Source: Molanna angustata (taxonomy: Eukaryota; Arthropoda; Insecta; Trichoptera; Molannidae). Taken from it: DNA of 64,000 nt. Location: assembly GCA_963576475.1 (NCBI GenBank), contig OY754987.1, forward strand, positions 11,402,847-11,466,846, given 5' to 3'. The notes beneath the pieces were generated by a model that was not told where the DNA came from, searched no databases, and saw only the letters and a program-made list of their open reading frames with translations. Positions 33,118 through 44,379 of this stretch are shown here, piece by piece (position 1 is the stretch's first letter; the number at the start of each line of letters is the position of its first letter). Made by a program: the position numbers and the translations under genes.

Positions 33118-33960
33118 TTTATTTATTTATTTATTTATTTATGATCATATAAACATATACATTCTTTTAATATAAGATAGCCGCCTCACTAGAATAAATC
33201 TGTTCTGAAGCAGCCACCTGTACATTTGTGAAATTATTACATTACAGTAAAAAACAAAAGAATAAGAAATCTATAAAAATAAACATTAGGAATAATTACA
33301 TATTTTAAATTAAAAAATACAGATTTAAAAGTGAAATAGGTACACACAATCTAAACAGACAACAAAAAATAATAAGTTAAGAAATTATTGTTGCAACGTT
33401 ACTTTCATTTTGGGTTCTACCCACATCGAGTAGCCACTTGGTACCACGGGCTTTGAATTGAGTTAACCCTTTAAGGTCCGATGGCAGTTTATTATAAATT
33501 CGAGGTACAGTACAAATTTAGTATTCATTTTTGGCACCAAATAGTTACCCGATGTCTTACCTCTTGTGTTCTTCAAGATGGAGTATTTTTGAGGAGGTTT
33601 GTTTTTTAGAAATAAAAGTTAATATTGATCTGGTATAAAGCTGCCTCACATCCAATACTTTGAATTGCTTAAAAAGTTCTTCAGAACAATACCTAAAAGG
33701 CTTTTTGTTGATAACTCTTACCACAAATTTTTGTGATTTAATTAGTGGATCCAGTAATGTACGCGCAGCATCACCCCAGGCACTAATTGCATAACTGATA
33801 ATACTCTGGCACAGAGCGTAGTACACCATTTTTAATAGTGAAATGTTCATAAAGCTACGTAGAATTTTGAATATATATATTAATCTTCGCACCTTGGCGC
33901 TAACATATTCAATGTGTGGGACCCATCTCAGACAGTATGAAATCGATATTGTTTTATTTT
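33118..33960 (-). mobile_element. 5'-truncated LINE with coding end, 3' UTR and (taaa)n tail
   Basis: Reading leftwards on the minus strand: coding end (33557-33892), 3' UTR (33160-33550) and tail (a 22-bp tattta run at 33118-33140). The UTR matches the plus-strand copy at 6560-7108 without that copy's inner insertion, and includes the conserved hairpin cgcctcactag...ctgttctgaag. Confidence 0.85.
33557..33892 (-). pseudogene. LINE (Jockey/CR1-like) RT C-terminal fragment, 111 codons
   Basis: It reads MRRLIYIFKILRSFMNISLL, KMVYYALCQSIISYAISAWG, DAARTLLDPLIKSQKFVVRV and INKKPFRYCSEELFKQFKVL. This is the 'thumb' region after the RT palm in Jockey/CR1-type LINEs (…YYALxQSIxxYAIxxWG…). The frame is open over 111 codons but truncated by loss of all upstream domains. 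In an intact element this protein copies its own RNA at a nicked target. Confidence 0.85.
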
Positions 33961-33964
33961 TGTT

Positions 33965-35020
33965 TTTTTTAAACTATAGGTACTTGTTTCAAAGACAACC
34001 TTTCACTTTTTAGGTGATTATTTAAATACAACACCAATGGAAATATAACAAAGTAAAATAATTATTCTTTTTTTTTTGATAATGTATTTCCACACCTTAA
34101 CGTGAAAACAAAATTTATATAGTACTATTTTATGTTAACAGGAAATTGGTCTCATGTCCACCAAAAAAGATGAGTTTTTAATTTTTATTTTAGTGATGCA
34201 TAAAATTAAAATCGGTTTCATTTAAATATATTCATGGATCGTCAAGAATTAAATGAAATCGAAAATAAGTTCTGGAGTAATTAATATTGTCCATAACCAA
34301 CTCCATTTCATATTTTTTTAACGAAACTATTTTGTGGCTGATTTATGTTTATTTATTAATTAATTCGTTGCCCAATAATTTCATCATTGTAAATGTGATT
34401 TATAGCGCAGATTATTTAGCAAGTGTCAACAATGTAATTTTGTTACTGTTATTTGACACAGCATAGAACGTTGAACACATTTAAATCACTCTAATGTCGG
34501 CTCGTGGTGTATAAATAGATACATATTATAAATTGAATATATTACCTATGGAAATAAATTGAACACAGTTAACTAGCGAACGTCCTTCATGACTGCGCAG
34601 TCCGCAACAAGTGGCTAACATTCGGTTCAAATTTGATGCCCTACAATACCAGGCTGGCGTTATATTTTAACTGTACATTATTTAAAATGATTGTTTTGTA
34701 AGCAAATTAAGTTTGGAAAGCTTGAAATTAATATCGCACTCAAATAAATGTGTTTATTCAAATAAACTAATAAATTAAATGTTCTTCATGATTTTTAATT
34801 AGTTTATATTTTCAAAGAATTGTTCATATTTTTATGAAAATAAAAGAAAATTAAAATTGTAAAATACTACAAAATTCAATAATATATTTTTTATAACAAA
34901 ATTTGTTGTACTTTTATTTTAAATTTGAAGTTTTAATCTTTTGTGTAGGTACTTGTTTTTTTTTAAATAGGCTTTCAAATAAATAAAATAAAAAAACTTA
35001 AAATAAAAACAAGAAAATTT
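33965..35020. other. no supported gene
   Basis: AT-rich sequence with long T runs. No ORF or RNA motif supported. Confidence 0.5.
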
Positions 35021-35021
35021 A

Positions 35022-35230
35022 TAATAATAATAAACACTTCTTTGCACTTTGCGCAAATGGCGAGTTTAATGACATATGGCCATTTCTTCCAACTAACCGA
35101 TGTTTCCAGCCCATAGAAGCTATATTATCGTGAAAAATTAATTTAAATACATTTCTCCTGTGCTGGGTATCGAACCCAGGACTTCCGCATATAAACCAAA
35201 CGGTTTACCAACTGTGCTACGGCAGTCAGC
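35022..35230 (-). mobile_element. SINE family A, near full length
   Basis: On the minus strand it shows the head gactgccgtagcacagttgg, B box gggttcgatacc, body tgggctggaaacatcgg, and the end gcgcaaagtgcaaagaagtg with an (att)n tail. It is more diverged than the 19118-19340 copy. Confidence 0.8.
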
Positions 35231-35375
35231 GTAAAAGTAAAAAAAGGCATCCAAAATATTTATATTTCTCGTTATTATTAAACACTATTTTATTCACACA
35301 TTGTTATAATTTTACTGTTCATATCGATTATTTCCTGTCCTATAACAATATACATTATCTGAAAATAGAAAATAT

Positions 35376-35790
35376 ACACTTAAGAATTATTAATACTTTC
35401 ATCGATTTAAGAATTATTTATATCATCATCGATTAAAGAATTATCAATACTATCTTCGATTTTAAAATTATAAATACTGTCATCCTATTTAATAATAATA
35501 ATGAAAACTTTTATAGAATACATTATTATTAATACTTTCATCAATTTATGAATTATAATTACTTTCATCGATAAAGGAATTATTTCTATATACCTAAATT
35601 CATCGATTAAAGAATTATCAACACTTTCTTCGATTTTAGAATACTTAAAACTATCATCGAATCAATAATAAATATCAATACTTTCATAGATTTCATGATT
35701 TTTAATACTTTCATCAATTTATGAATTATTAATAGGTACTTTCATCGATTTAATAATTACAAATACTTCAATGGATTTCGTCACAATCGG
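35376..35790. repeat. degenerate tandem repeat built on tactttcatcgatt-aagaatta
   Basis: About 12-14 diverged copies of a 28-32-bp AT-rich unit; a few units lost part of the motif. Confidence 0.75.
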
Positions 35791-35929
35791 AACTGAATTT
35801 ATTCAAACTAATAACTCAAGTCAATTTTATCGTTTTAATTAAATAATTGAAAAACTACCACAGAAAAAGCTGCAATAAATTATGTTCTTTATACTTTCAA
35901 TATTTTGGAGAAACTGATTGAATCCATTT

Positions 35930-36390
35930 CGCCGCGATAGGCGTTGAGTTTATTCAGTCGGCCTTTCACGTTACAAATGTTCCGACGCCGTTATAACGAA
36001 CGTCCGGACGCCTCAGTCGAACTTTGCTTTGAACGCCGACGCTTGTATCCGCACCTAACGGATTCCGTAGACCTACGCTTCTACGGAATAACGGCGCGTT
36101 AGTTTTGCGCATTTACGTTACTCTGTAAAGAGACGCGGCTGCGAAACTTTTCAATTAGTTTTAAAACTTCAATCGGCCGCCAATTCGCAACAGAGGCGTT
36201 AATTATTTAGAAGGATTAAGTGAAATTAACGAATTAATTCTTACACATTTTAATTATTCATACTAAGTCGAAGTTCGCTAGCAGTTGGAGATAAAGTAAA
36301 CAATGTAACTAAAGATTTTAAAGTGAAGTATTTAATTTTTATTTTAATTGTATCTTGTGAAAACAATCAAAACTGGCAAGAATCAAACGG
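35930..36390 (+). promoter_or_regulatory. candidate host-gene promoter and 5' non-coding exon with splice donor
   Basis: 35930-36200 is far richer in CpG and GC than anything within several kb (cgccgcgatagg, gttccgacgccg, acgtccggacgcctcagtcg, aacggcgcgttag, cggccgcc). It contains arthropod initiator-like tcagt motifs (35954, 36017). It is followed by a non-repetitive stretch ending at the consensus donor ACG|GTAAGT, with GT at 36391. None of the repeats in this window match it. No ATG-led long ORF starts in it, so it would be a 5' UTR exon with its coding exons outside this window. This is inference from composition and one splice signal. Confidence 0.4.
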
Positions 36391-36510
36391 TAAGTTATTT
36401 TTTTTTAATTTATAGTTTTACAAAACATTATGATGAGTAAAATAATCAAACAAAGAAAAAGGAAATAACATGGCTATTTGTTGCACTTTAATTAATTATA
36501 TTTATACTAA

Positions 36511-37047
36511 AACGAGTGGGTTGTGGCCAATGCTAAACTCCTCACTTACAAGTTACTATATAAATTATTCAATGTTTGTATAGAAAATTTCCAGCTATTT
36601 TATAAAATGAGTTTGCTTAATTATTTTTTTCATTTAAATATTTTGTTATGAAAACTTGATATTTCTTCAATGCCATTTTATGAAAGTGATGTGTCTTTTT
36701 ACCAATTTGAAAAAAAATTTTTTTTTGAGTTTCCTGAGTTTTGGGTCAATTTAAAAAATTATGAAGCATTATTCAGATATCCCTCAAAATCTAGGGAGGT
36801 CTAAGTGAGTATTGGATATACAAATTTACAAAATTTGAATAGAATCGAATGAGTACCTACTTTAGTCTATAATTGATAAAGTAAAATGAACACGCCGTAT
36901 ATAGCACACACACAGATACATTGTGATGATGAAACTTTCAGAATACAACCTCAGTATGATACTAGTTGGTAATCCACAATAAAAAAATAGCTTTATAAAT
37001 TAGGAAATCATAACTCCTCACTATATCACCTTGGGTTAGTGAGGAGT
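36511..37047 (+). repeat. dispersed repeat, uninterrupted copy (about 540 bp)
   Basis: It runs from gagtgggttgtggccaatgc through atgccattttatgaaa and gtaaaatgaacacgccgtat to ggttagtgaggagt. Inner ends actcctcact and agtgaggagt are inverted copies. The same repeat at 52933-54470 is interrupted by a Helentron. A small piece also lies at 6470-6520. Confidence 0.75.
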
Positions 37048-37556
37048 AAAAGTCCACAAATATTATTTAATTTTGTCCGCAATTATTTATTTGGTTGACG
37101 GTAAAATAAAAAAAATGTTTTTGATTCTACATATCTACAATATTAATAATAATAAAATAAAAAAAAACTTTCTTGATTTCAATATTGAATGGTTGGTTGT
37201 ACTCCCTGCAAATGTGAGCGAAAAATGGATTTGTACGTTTTGTCTCCAAAGATTTATGTTTTCATCAGCGTTGAACATCTACTTGAAAAGTACTATTATT
37301 CATCTTCATTTAAAAGTAAAATGAATGGTATTAAATGAAATAGAAAAAAAAACCTCTCCATGAATATATTGCATTGATATACATAAAACATTATCTACAA
37401 ATCCACTATGCTTTGAAAGAAAGGCTAACTGAAAAATATATAGACAAAGAAAAATATAAATACAGAATCCTCTAGTTCATATCTTTTGAATTTTTTAAAT
37501 AACACCAAGATGTGTGTATCTAATTAACTGCCTTAATATAAGGTTTTCATTTAACT

Positions 37557-37976
37557 ATGCCAATAACTCAAAATTTTCGCATTTATAAAATTAGTATCAA
37601 TAATGACTGGAATGTCCTAATGGATACGAAAACAGAGAGATATAACCTTCCAAAGGAGATCTGCATCTCGTCTCTTAGGCCTGACTTGACAATTTACCCT
37701 CTTTCATTGAAAAGAGTTATTTATGTGGAGCTGACTGTTCCATGGGACACAAATATTCCAAAAGACCACCAATACAAACTAAACAAGTACAAGGAACTGG
37801 TATATAAAACAGTTCAAAATGGTTTTAGCACGAATATTTATGCTGTAAAGGTGGGGGCGAGAGGTCTGCCCGCAAAATCGTTATATTCCTACTTTAAATA
37901 CCTGGGTCTCCCTAGAGGTAGAATAAAAGAACTTTTGGATAAGGTGGTAAAAGCAGCATTATCTGCATCCTATTAG
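37557..37976 (+). CDS. PD-(D/E)XK-like C-terminal fragment, probably retroelement-derived
   Basis: A 139-codon ORF. Near residue 42 it has RPDLTIYPL, followed by VIYVELTVPWD at about 56-66, then KLNKYKELV, and KVGARGLPAKSLYSYFK. The P-D...E-x-T pattern followed by a VPW-D motif resembles restriction-like nuclease ends seen in reverse-transcriptase genes of several invertebrates. The first 30 residues look unrelated to that family, and the start codon may not be the original one. It is followed by a GC-richer 3' segment (37980-38160). It may be a 5'-truncated retroelement; a host-gene exon cannot be excluded. Confidence 0.5.
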   Translation: MPITQNFRIYKISINNDWNVLMDTKTERYNLPKEICISSLRPDLTIYPLSLKRVIYVELTVPWDTNIPKDHQYKLNKYKELVYKTVQNGFSTNIYAVKVGARGLPAKSLYSYFKYLGLPRGRIKELLDKVVKAALSASY

Positions 37977-37979
37977 ATT

Positions 37980-39150
37980 TGGTTGCGCACGGGATTAATG
38001 GGTTGACTTGAGTCACAAAGGGGCCCCTTAATCCCGCATACATACATGGTCGCAAGCCCATGTGGCTCGCCTATTCTGGCTGGTAATCTGGTCGCCTGTG
38101 CTCATGGGTCTGGATTCGTGAATCCAGTGAAACCACGATTGCCTTTCTCTTTGGTATCTTACATATATGTATGTTACTAAAATATTTGTCTGGTTGTTAA
38201 GTCAAGATGTCTGCTCTTGTCTTCAATTCATCATCATCTATCTCGAGTCTCTATTTCATCCATCAGTAAGAAGAATCTGGAGTTCTCTCTTTTATTATGA
38301 GGAATGGCCAATGACGTATTTTACTAATCGTAAGAAAACTCTGCTTACTAAATAACAACTAACTGTTGCGAATTATTTTATTTCAAAACATAATCGAATC
38401 TACTTTTGCGTATTTCCAAAGCTTTAGGATTCTCTTGAGTAATATATTTAAATAGAACATGGAAACCTTCCAGATAACATTGGTTTTTTTGTAATGCATC
38501 TGGAAACTAGTAAATAATACATATATAACGTTAATACATACAAACTTTTACTACTTCATAGTAAGTTGTACTTTTATGACTATCATTATTGTAAGTTGTT
38601 TTAATGAATCACAGTTCAGTATACGCCGACACACACATGAAATGATTATCTATCGGATTATGCTAACATTTCAAATAATATTTGTTTTGAAGCACCGGCT
38701 TGAATAGTGGCTCCACTCTTTTCAATTATCATAATTTTCGGGTGTCCCGTAAGAGCTGGGTAAACGAAAATACAGCAGACAAAATAACATCTCACATAGT
38801 TCAGCAATGTTAATAATATGTGGTCGTACACGCATGTGTCGTATTTACTTTTATAAGGTTATTCACGCCCGCACACCTGTTGCTGGTTACTCCACATTGT
38901 GGAATATGCCATGATGGTATTAATGAATGAATGAATTATCGCGATCTATCGGGAATTTTAAAATATAATATTATGTAGGTATAATATGAAATAAAACTCG
39001 ATAAGAATTAAAAATAACTTCCCATCTTTTCAATGCGATTTATTGAATATTTAATCATTTCACATAAAACTGCTTGCTTGTTTTTTTCCGGTGGATCTGG
39101 TTATGTCTCTGAATGCAGTAAATCTTGGCTGAATATATTTTATACTACAT
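37980..39150. other. mostly unassigned; one dispersed repeat
   Basis: 37986-38160 is GC-richer and follows the preceding ORF. It contains gggattaatgggttgac with an inverted cccttaatcccg, making a short hairpin. 38822-38920 (cttttataag, gcacacctgttgctggttac, catgatggta) is an inverted match to 43139-43215. No gene supported. Confidence 0.4.
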
Positions 39151-39600
39151 AATTCTCGAAATGTCTTGGCTAATTGCAATTGCATGATGTAATATATGGA
39201 CTGCATAATATAGAATTCTTCAGCTCTTCGTTCAAAGTACAATCGACAAGACTATGGAATAGTCCGGTTGTTGCGTCGTCTAACTCACCATGTATTTTCA
39301 AGAAAAAAACTAAAGGATTATCTTTATCCTTTGACACCTGATCCCGATTTCCCCTCATTGTTCTTTCCCAATCCCTTTTTTTGCTATGATATTTTTATCT
39401 TTAATATATATGTTAGCGTAATGTTTATTTTCTTAGTTTTTTTTGCTTTCATTCTCTTATTGAAGTATATATACAACTTTGTCGTACTTTGTAATCTGGT
39501 TGGTTGGAAGAAATATCCTAATGGCTATAAGCCCGTCAGTGTGCATTATATTTGTTTTATATTTTGTAAAAGAAGATAAATAAAGAAATATTTATATAAA
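39150..39600 (+). pseudogene. probable LINE coding end and 3' UTR
   Basis: Around 39225-39330 two frames give SFKVQSTRLWNSPVVASSN and HVFSRKKLKDYL, resembling the 'R-x-x-x-L-W-N-S-L-P...F-K-x-x-L-x-x-x-L' end of Jockey/CR1-type RTs with a frameshift between them. The following sequence (ggttggttggaagaaatatc, ggctataagcccgtc) ends in aaataaag. Moderate support only. Confidence 0.4.
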
Positions 39601-40370
39601 TGAATATATACATATTTTAATGATTAATTTTATTACATTTATTTATTTCAAAGACAGCAACAGAAAAATGGCATGTACATACACAGGTTAAAACATGATA
39701 CAAACGCATGCATAGGATCTTCAATGCTCCAATGCTCCAATGACGGGTGTCTGTCCCATAGTCAATACAACGTAATAAGGTTGGTACAATCATCTATTCC
39801 TACGAATCCCACCATCAGATCTCTTGACCAAGTTCTTAAAGTCATCCATTTCTAATAAAAAAAATATCATCGAAATCGGTCAACGGCATAATGAATTATC
39901 GTTAAACATACATAAAAAAACAATATAATGTCGAATTGATAAACTCCTTTTTTGTCGGTTAAAAAACAAAATTTTTGACTAAATCGTGAACGAATATAAA
40001 AATAGTAATGCGACATAATAAAACGAATAATATTATAAACGCGAAAAGCAACTCGACATAAAACTGAAAGTCTAAAGAAAGTACGAGAATAAGTTGTTCA
40101 CCAATGAACGAACATAGAAACAGGAAGAAGAGATAAAACATTTAATGTTCACAACTTCGTATGGAGTGAAAGTTGAAACAATTGAGTTGAACCATTAAAG
40201 GAGAAACGACTCGCTGATTTCTGTTAGGTATTACATGAATCTTGTATAGCTGAGGCAGATAAGAATATTGGCTTTGAGGGGAGAAAGGATTTCCCTGGAA
40301 ATGTGATCGAATTAAAACCATTCGATAAAATAAATTCTAAAAATGTCTGCAGTAAGGAAAAAAAGAAGTT
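39600..40370. other. no supported gene
   Basis: 39700-39740 and 62905-62945 share a short acgcataagatctccaatg-like string, so a dispersed repeat passes through here. Otherwise nothing recognised. Confidence 0.35.
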
Positions 40371-40655
40371 GTGGCAACACTGTTATCTCCACTACATTAT
40401 TCCTGCAACCAATTTCCATTCAATTCATAAAGCAGCTACTCGCTCACGCGAGTCGCTATTATCATTAAAGACTAACCTAACCTAACCCAAAATTAACGGG
40501 AACGGAGATACTATTATTTCGTTGCCGTATTTAATTACATCCCGAATCATTTTCGGTTAGGTTTAGTTAGTCCTTAATGGTAACAGCGACTCGCTTGGGC
40601 TAGTTGTTTTATAAATTGAATAGAAATTGGTTGCAGGAAAAAAATTGTCAACACC
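40371..40655. mobile_element. inverted-repeat element with cctaacctaacc core
   Basis: The left arm 40371-40487 (ttcctgcaaccaatttcc, gcgagtcgctattatcatta, aacctaacc) and the right arm 40555-40655 (ggttaggttt, taatggtaacagcgactcgc, gaaattggttgcagg) are inverted copies separated by about 67 bp. It could form a long hairpin. Non-coding. Confidence 0.8.
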
Positions 40656-40879
40656 TTCGCCATTTGAGGTTTGGAATTAGTTTATTATTATTATTTATTT
40701 ATTTGCTCCCAAAAAACAAAGTTTCGCAGAGGGGAGCAATTCTCAGCCAAACTAAAAAAAATACAGTGAAAACTTAAAACTAACGTATAATTAAAACAAA
40801 AAGAAAAAAAAACAGAAAAAGTTTTCAAAAAAAGTGAGAGAAAAAAATACATACATAAATAAATAATATTCTTTTCTTG

Positions 40880-41256
40880 TAACGCCATCTATTGAGAAAT
40901 TAGTTTATTTGTTATTGATTTCGTTACAAAACAAAAGGCTCCTTCATTACCTCATAGATGGCAATAGTATAAATTCGTATTATTCAGGTGAATTGTTTAC
41001 ACATTATTCAAATATATAGAACTTTTAAAAATTATATTGATAAGGGAAATCAATAAAGGCATAATTGGTGAACGTTGCGTAAGCGCATAAAGTGATCACG
41101 TAAACCAGCCGATGAGAGGTCGTAAGCCCTGTAGGTGCCTGAGTTCATGGTTCTTCTATAATATCCCAACTTCATCTCTACTGAGATGTTATTGTTAATT
41201 AAAAAATATCATTTGTCTCCCGGCAGGAAAAAAATCCAATGTTTGCGTATATGCAA
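40880..41256 (+). mobile_element. dispersed non-autonomous element, copy 1
   Basis: It starts taacgccatctattgagaa, passes tgataagggaaatcaa, gtgaacgttgcg and aaagtgatcacgtaaaccag, then atcccaacttcatctctac, and ends caatgtttgcgtatatgcaat. The reverse copy lies at 48484-48846, and the inner part is shared with the palindrome at 17950-18345. No ORF. Confidence 0.8.
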
Positions 41257-41261
41257 TTAAA

Positions 41262-41449
41262 TTTTTTTTTTCAATAAAAAAATTAATTTGTCCTTGTTAA
41301 ACAAGTACCCATACATCTTCCTACGTTCCCTAAAATAAGCAAATAAATGCTTGTGCTTAGGTGAACGAAATCGGTCGAGGCAGGATTCAAACATGCGACC
41401 ACTGGATTTACTAGCCTAGCGCGCTAACCGCTCTGCCACCGACCCATCT
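41262..41449 (-). mobile_element. tRNA-derived SINE (family B)
   Basis: On the minus strand: gatgggtcggtggcagagcg, a B box mutated to atgtttgaatcc, and tail gaacgtaggaagatgtatgg. Diverged relative to the 47624-47810 copy. Confidence 0.75.
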
Positions 41450-41589
41450 ATTCGATTATATTCGATTAGGTATACACTTAGCAAAAAAATAAGATAAATT
41501 TATTATTATTATTTGTTTAATATTTTTAAATTTAATTTGTAGATTTAAGTAGACAAAGTAGAATTAAAGCGGTTCAAATGAGGTCACTG

Positions 41590-42770
41590 AGACGAAATGG
41601 GTAAAACGATGTATGTTAGAATAAGAAATGAGGATATTAGACGAGAATGTATGATTGAAAGAGATATCGTTAGTAAGATGAAAATAAATGTCTTAAGAAT
41701 GAGTGATGACCGTCTGACTAGAAATTATGGATAACATGAAAATTCTTCGAAACACAATTGTTCGAATGCGCAATTGTACGAATAACAATTTTTCGAAAAT
41801 CAGTTATCAGAATGACAATTGTCCGAAAGCAAATTATTCGAACTAACATTTGTTGGAAAACCAATCGACCGAATTTAATATATTTTTGTGTCATTATGTT
41901 GCCTCCTTTGACATATTTGTTGCTATTAACATATATTCGATGAAGACTATTATTAGGTACTTGTTGTATTATTATTGGGTACGTATGTTTGCACATTTTT
42001 AATAAATGATGTTTGACAGCGCGGTCGTCGCCATGTTGTTTATTCCATAGATTTTTATTATACATAATATACTATGTAGATGTAGTTCTCCGTGCAAAAA
42101 GTGAGTCATGGAATATCGCGCGTTTGACGTTTTGGTTGACAACATATTTCAGTTTTCCTTACATTTCAACACATCCTAAATAACTTTTCTCTAAATCTAA
42201 ATTAAAAAAGTGTTTTTTACGACAAATAAATCCCAAAACAATTCACATAAGTCGTTATTCTCTATGGAAAAACGATGTACTAAAACGTCAAAAACCCCCC
42301 GGAAAAATGCTTCACTTCGATTTATACAAAATTCTCATCTATTATACTATAGTAAAAATCTATGGTTTATTCCTCTCACAATACTACCAACATGACGTCA
42401 CAAAAATTCGAACAATTGTAATTTCTGATAATTGTGTGTTCGGAAAATTGTTTTTCGAAAAAATGTGATTCGAATAATGGCCATTCGTAAAATTGGTTTT
42501 CGTAAAATTGAGCATTCGAATAATTGTTTTTCGAATAATATTCCTGTCACCGAAATTATGTAGGGCTGATAAAAGAGACGTTAAAAGTAGAGGTCCGCCA
42601 AGAATTTTGATAGATGGAGACGATAGAAGTAAGAATAACATAAGAGCGTATATGGGACGATACGGGGATGTTAATGAGGCGAGAAATGTATGTCAAGAGA
42701 GAGGAGTCTGGCGATCGGTTCTCTCTGCTTATCCCAAATAGGGAAATGTCATGATTTTGTATATTTTACC
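41590..42770 (+). pseudogene. LINE RT C-terminal relic split by a TIR element
   Basis: 41590-41729 reads RIRNEDIRRECMIERDIVSK, MKINVLRMSDDRLTR. 42552-42770 resumes with KRDVKSRGPPRILIDGDD, RSKNNIRAYMGRYGDVNEAR, NVCQERGVWRSVLSAYPK, then the tail. Together they parallel 19697-20270 (…NEDTRKE…LRWFGH…NEERLTKKI…GRPRK…). The TIR element at 41730-42551 sits exactly between them. Confidence 0.85.
41730..42551. mobile_element. 822-bp TIR element, copy 1, 9-bp target duplication
   Basis: It is flanked by gaaattatg on both sides (41721-41729 and 42552-42560) inside a LINE. The ends are imperfect inverted repeats (gataacatgaaaattcttcg versus, reversed, ggtgacaggaatattattcg). Each end carries five to eight subterminal copies of a ttcgaa-aattg motif spaced about 15-17 bp apart. 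The centre has cataacatggcgacg-like and ccatagatttttattata sequence also seen in copy 2. No transposase. A 9-bp duplication suggests the Mutator-like (MULE) or a related superfamily. Confidence 0.85.
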
Positions 42771-42774
42771 GAGC

Positions 42775-43397
42775 GAATCTTTGTGCTATTTTCTATTGAA
42801 TATGGTTCGATAGATAACTCAACACGCAGGCAAATAAAATACAAATGTCCGTGGATAGAGTGGGTTTTTGAAATAAATATTTCAATACTATGCACGTCAA
42901 AATTGATATTTTGTCCAATAAATTGTAACGAAATAGGTAGGTGACGAAATGAGATTTTTGCGAGAGCGATAGAAGAAATTGTTTTTCTATTATATACGAG
43001 AGAAAACAATACAAACTCAATAATATGGAATATATTGAATTCGCACTAAAAATGTTCACTAAGCTGAGGTGATTTTGCAAAACAAATAGATTTTTTTGCA
43101 CTGTATTTATATTGAGATAACCCTTAAATGTCAAACGATACCATCACGGCAATATCTAACTATGTACGGTAACCAGCGGGAGGTGTGCGCGTGTGCATTT
43201 ACTTATAAAAGGAAGCGCGCCACTGCAAAAAATGTGGAAGCAATATTCTAAGCTGGTGCCTCATAACAAAACCCACATTGTTATTTTTCAATAGGAATAA
43301 AATAATCAAATTTTCACCAATTTTATTGCACTGCAGGACATATTTTATGACGCTGTAATCATTAAAATAATTATTTTTTACATAATATCAAAACAAT
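42775..43397. other. no supported gene
   Basis: AT-rich. 43139-43215 is the inverted partner of the dispersed repeat at 38822-38920. Confidence 0.4.
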
Positions 43398-43413
43398 AAA
43401 ACCGTGTACATAA

Positions 43414-43469
43414 TGACTCCGTGGCGCAACGGTAGCGCGTCTGACTCCAGATTAGATGGTTGCGTGTTC
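43414..43469 (+). pseudogene. 5' fragment of tRNA-Trp (CCA) flanked by direct repeats
   Basis: gactccgtggcgcaacggta, then gcgcgtctgactccagatta and gatggttgcgtgttc, reproduces the acceptor 5' strand, D arm, anticodon arm with CCA, and T-arm 5' half of tRNA-Trp. It then stops; the 3' acceptor strand is missing, so it is not a functional tRNA. The 16-bp sequence aaaaccgtg(t/c)acataa occurs at 43398-43413 and 43470-43485, consistent with retroposition of a tRNA fragment. Confidence 0.75.
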
Positions 43470-43530
43470 AAAACCGTGCACATAAAAATCCCACAAGGCA
43501 CAGCCTGTCTGTGGGTATACCTATTAAATT

Positions 43531-44378
43531 GGTGACAGGAAAATTATTCGAAAAATAATTATTCGAATGCTCAATTTTACGAAAATCTATTTTACGAATG
43601 GCAATTATTCGAATCACATTTTTTCGAAAAACAATTTTCCGAACACACAATTATCAGAATTTACAATTGTTCGAATTTTTATGACGTCATGTTGGTAGTA
43701 TTGTGAGAGGACCATAGATTTTTATTATAATATACTAGATGTCGTAGTTAGCAAATTTTGTATGAATCGAAAACAAATGACACACTTTTTGCACGGTGTA
43801 CTACATCTACATAGTATATTATGACATGTATAATAAAAATCTATGGAATAAACAACATGGCGACGCACCGCGCTGTCAGATATCCTAGGATGTACACCTA
43901 TTTTTTAAACCTAAACCTACAAAACTTTGGTAAAAATAGGTTGGTTAGGTTTGTTTGTAGTTATAATCGCGACTGGCGTGAGCCAGTTGCATTATATATT
44001 AAAAAAAGTAAGTAAAATATCAAAATAAAATAACTAAATTGGTGTGAATACTAGATAAACATAAACTGGTGTACAAACTAGGCTATCCCGCGCTGTCAAA
44101 CATCAGTTATTAAAAATGTGCAAACATACGTACCCAACAATAATACAACAAGTAATAATAATCTTCATCGAATATATTTTACTGGCAACAAATATGTCAA
44201 AGGAGGCAATACAATGACACAAAAATATATTAAATTCGGTTAATTGGTTTTCCAACAAATGTTAGTTCGAATAATTTGCTTTCGGACAATTGTCATTCTG
44301 ATAACTGATTTTCGAAAAATTGTTATTCGTACAATTGCGCATTCGAACAATTGTGTTTCGAAGAATTTTCATGTAATC
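43531..44378. mobile_element. 848-bp TIR element, copy 2 (inverted relative to copy 1)
   Basis: It begins ggtgacaggaaaattattcg and ends cgaagaattttcatgtaatc, the reverse arrangement of copy 1, with the same subterminal ttcgaa-aattg series. Flanks tattaaatt and attaaaata are similar but not a clean duplication. A 64-codon ORF at 43821-44015 inside is not convincing. Confidence 0.85.
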
Positions 44379-44379
44379 A

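Noticed and set aside
40475..40490. Telomeric repeat tract
   Set aside because: Only about three cctaa units, inside an inverted-repeat element.
43821..44015. 64-codon ORF as a gene
   Set aside because: It is inside the non-coding TIR element and not open in the related copy.
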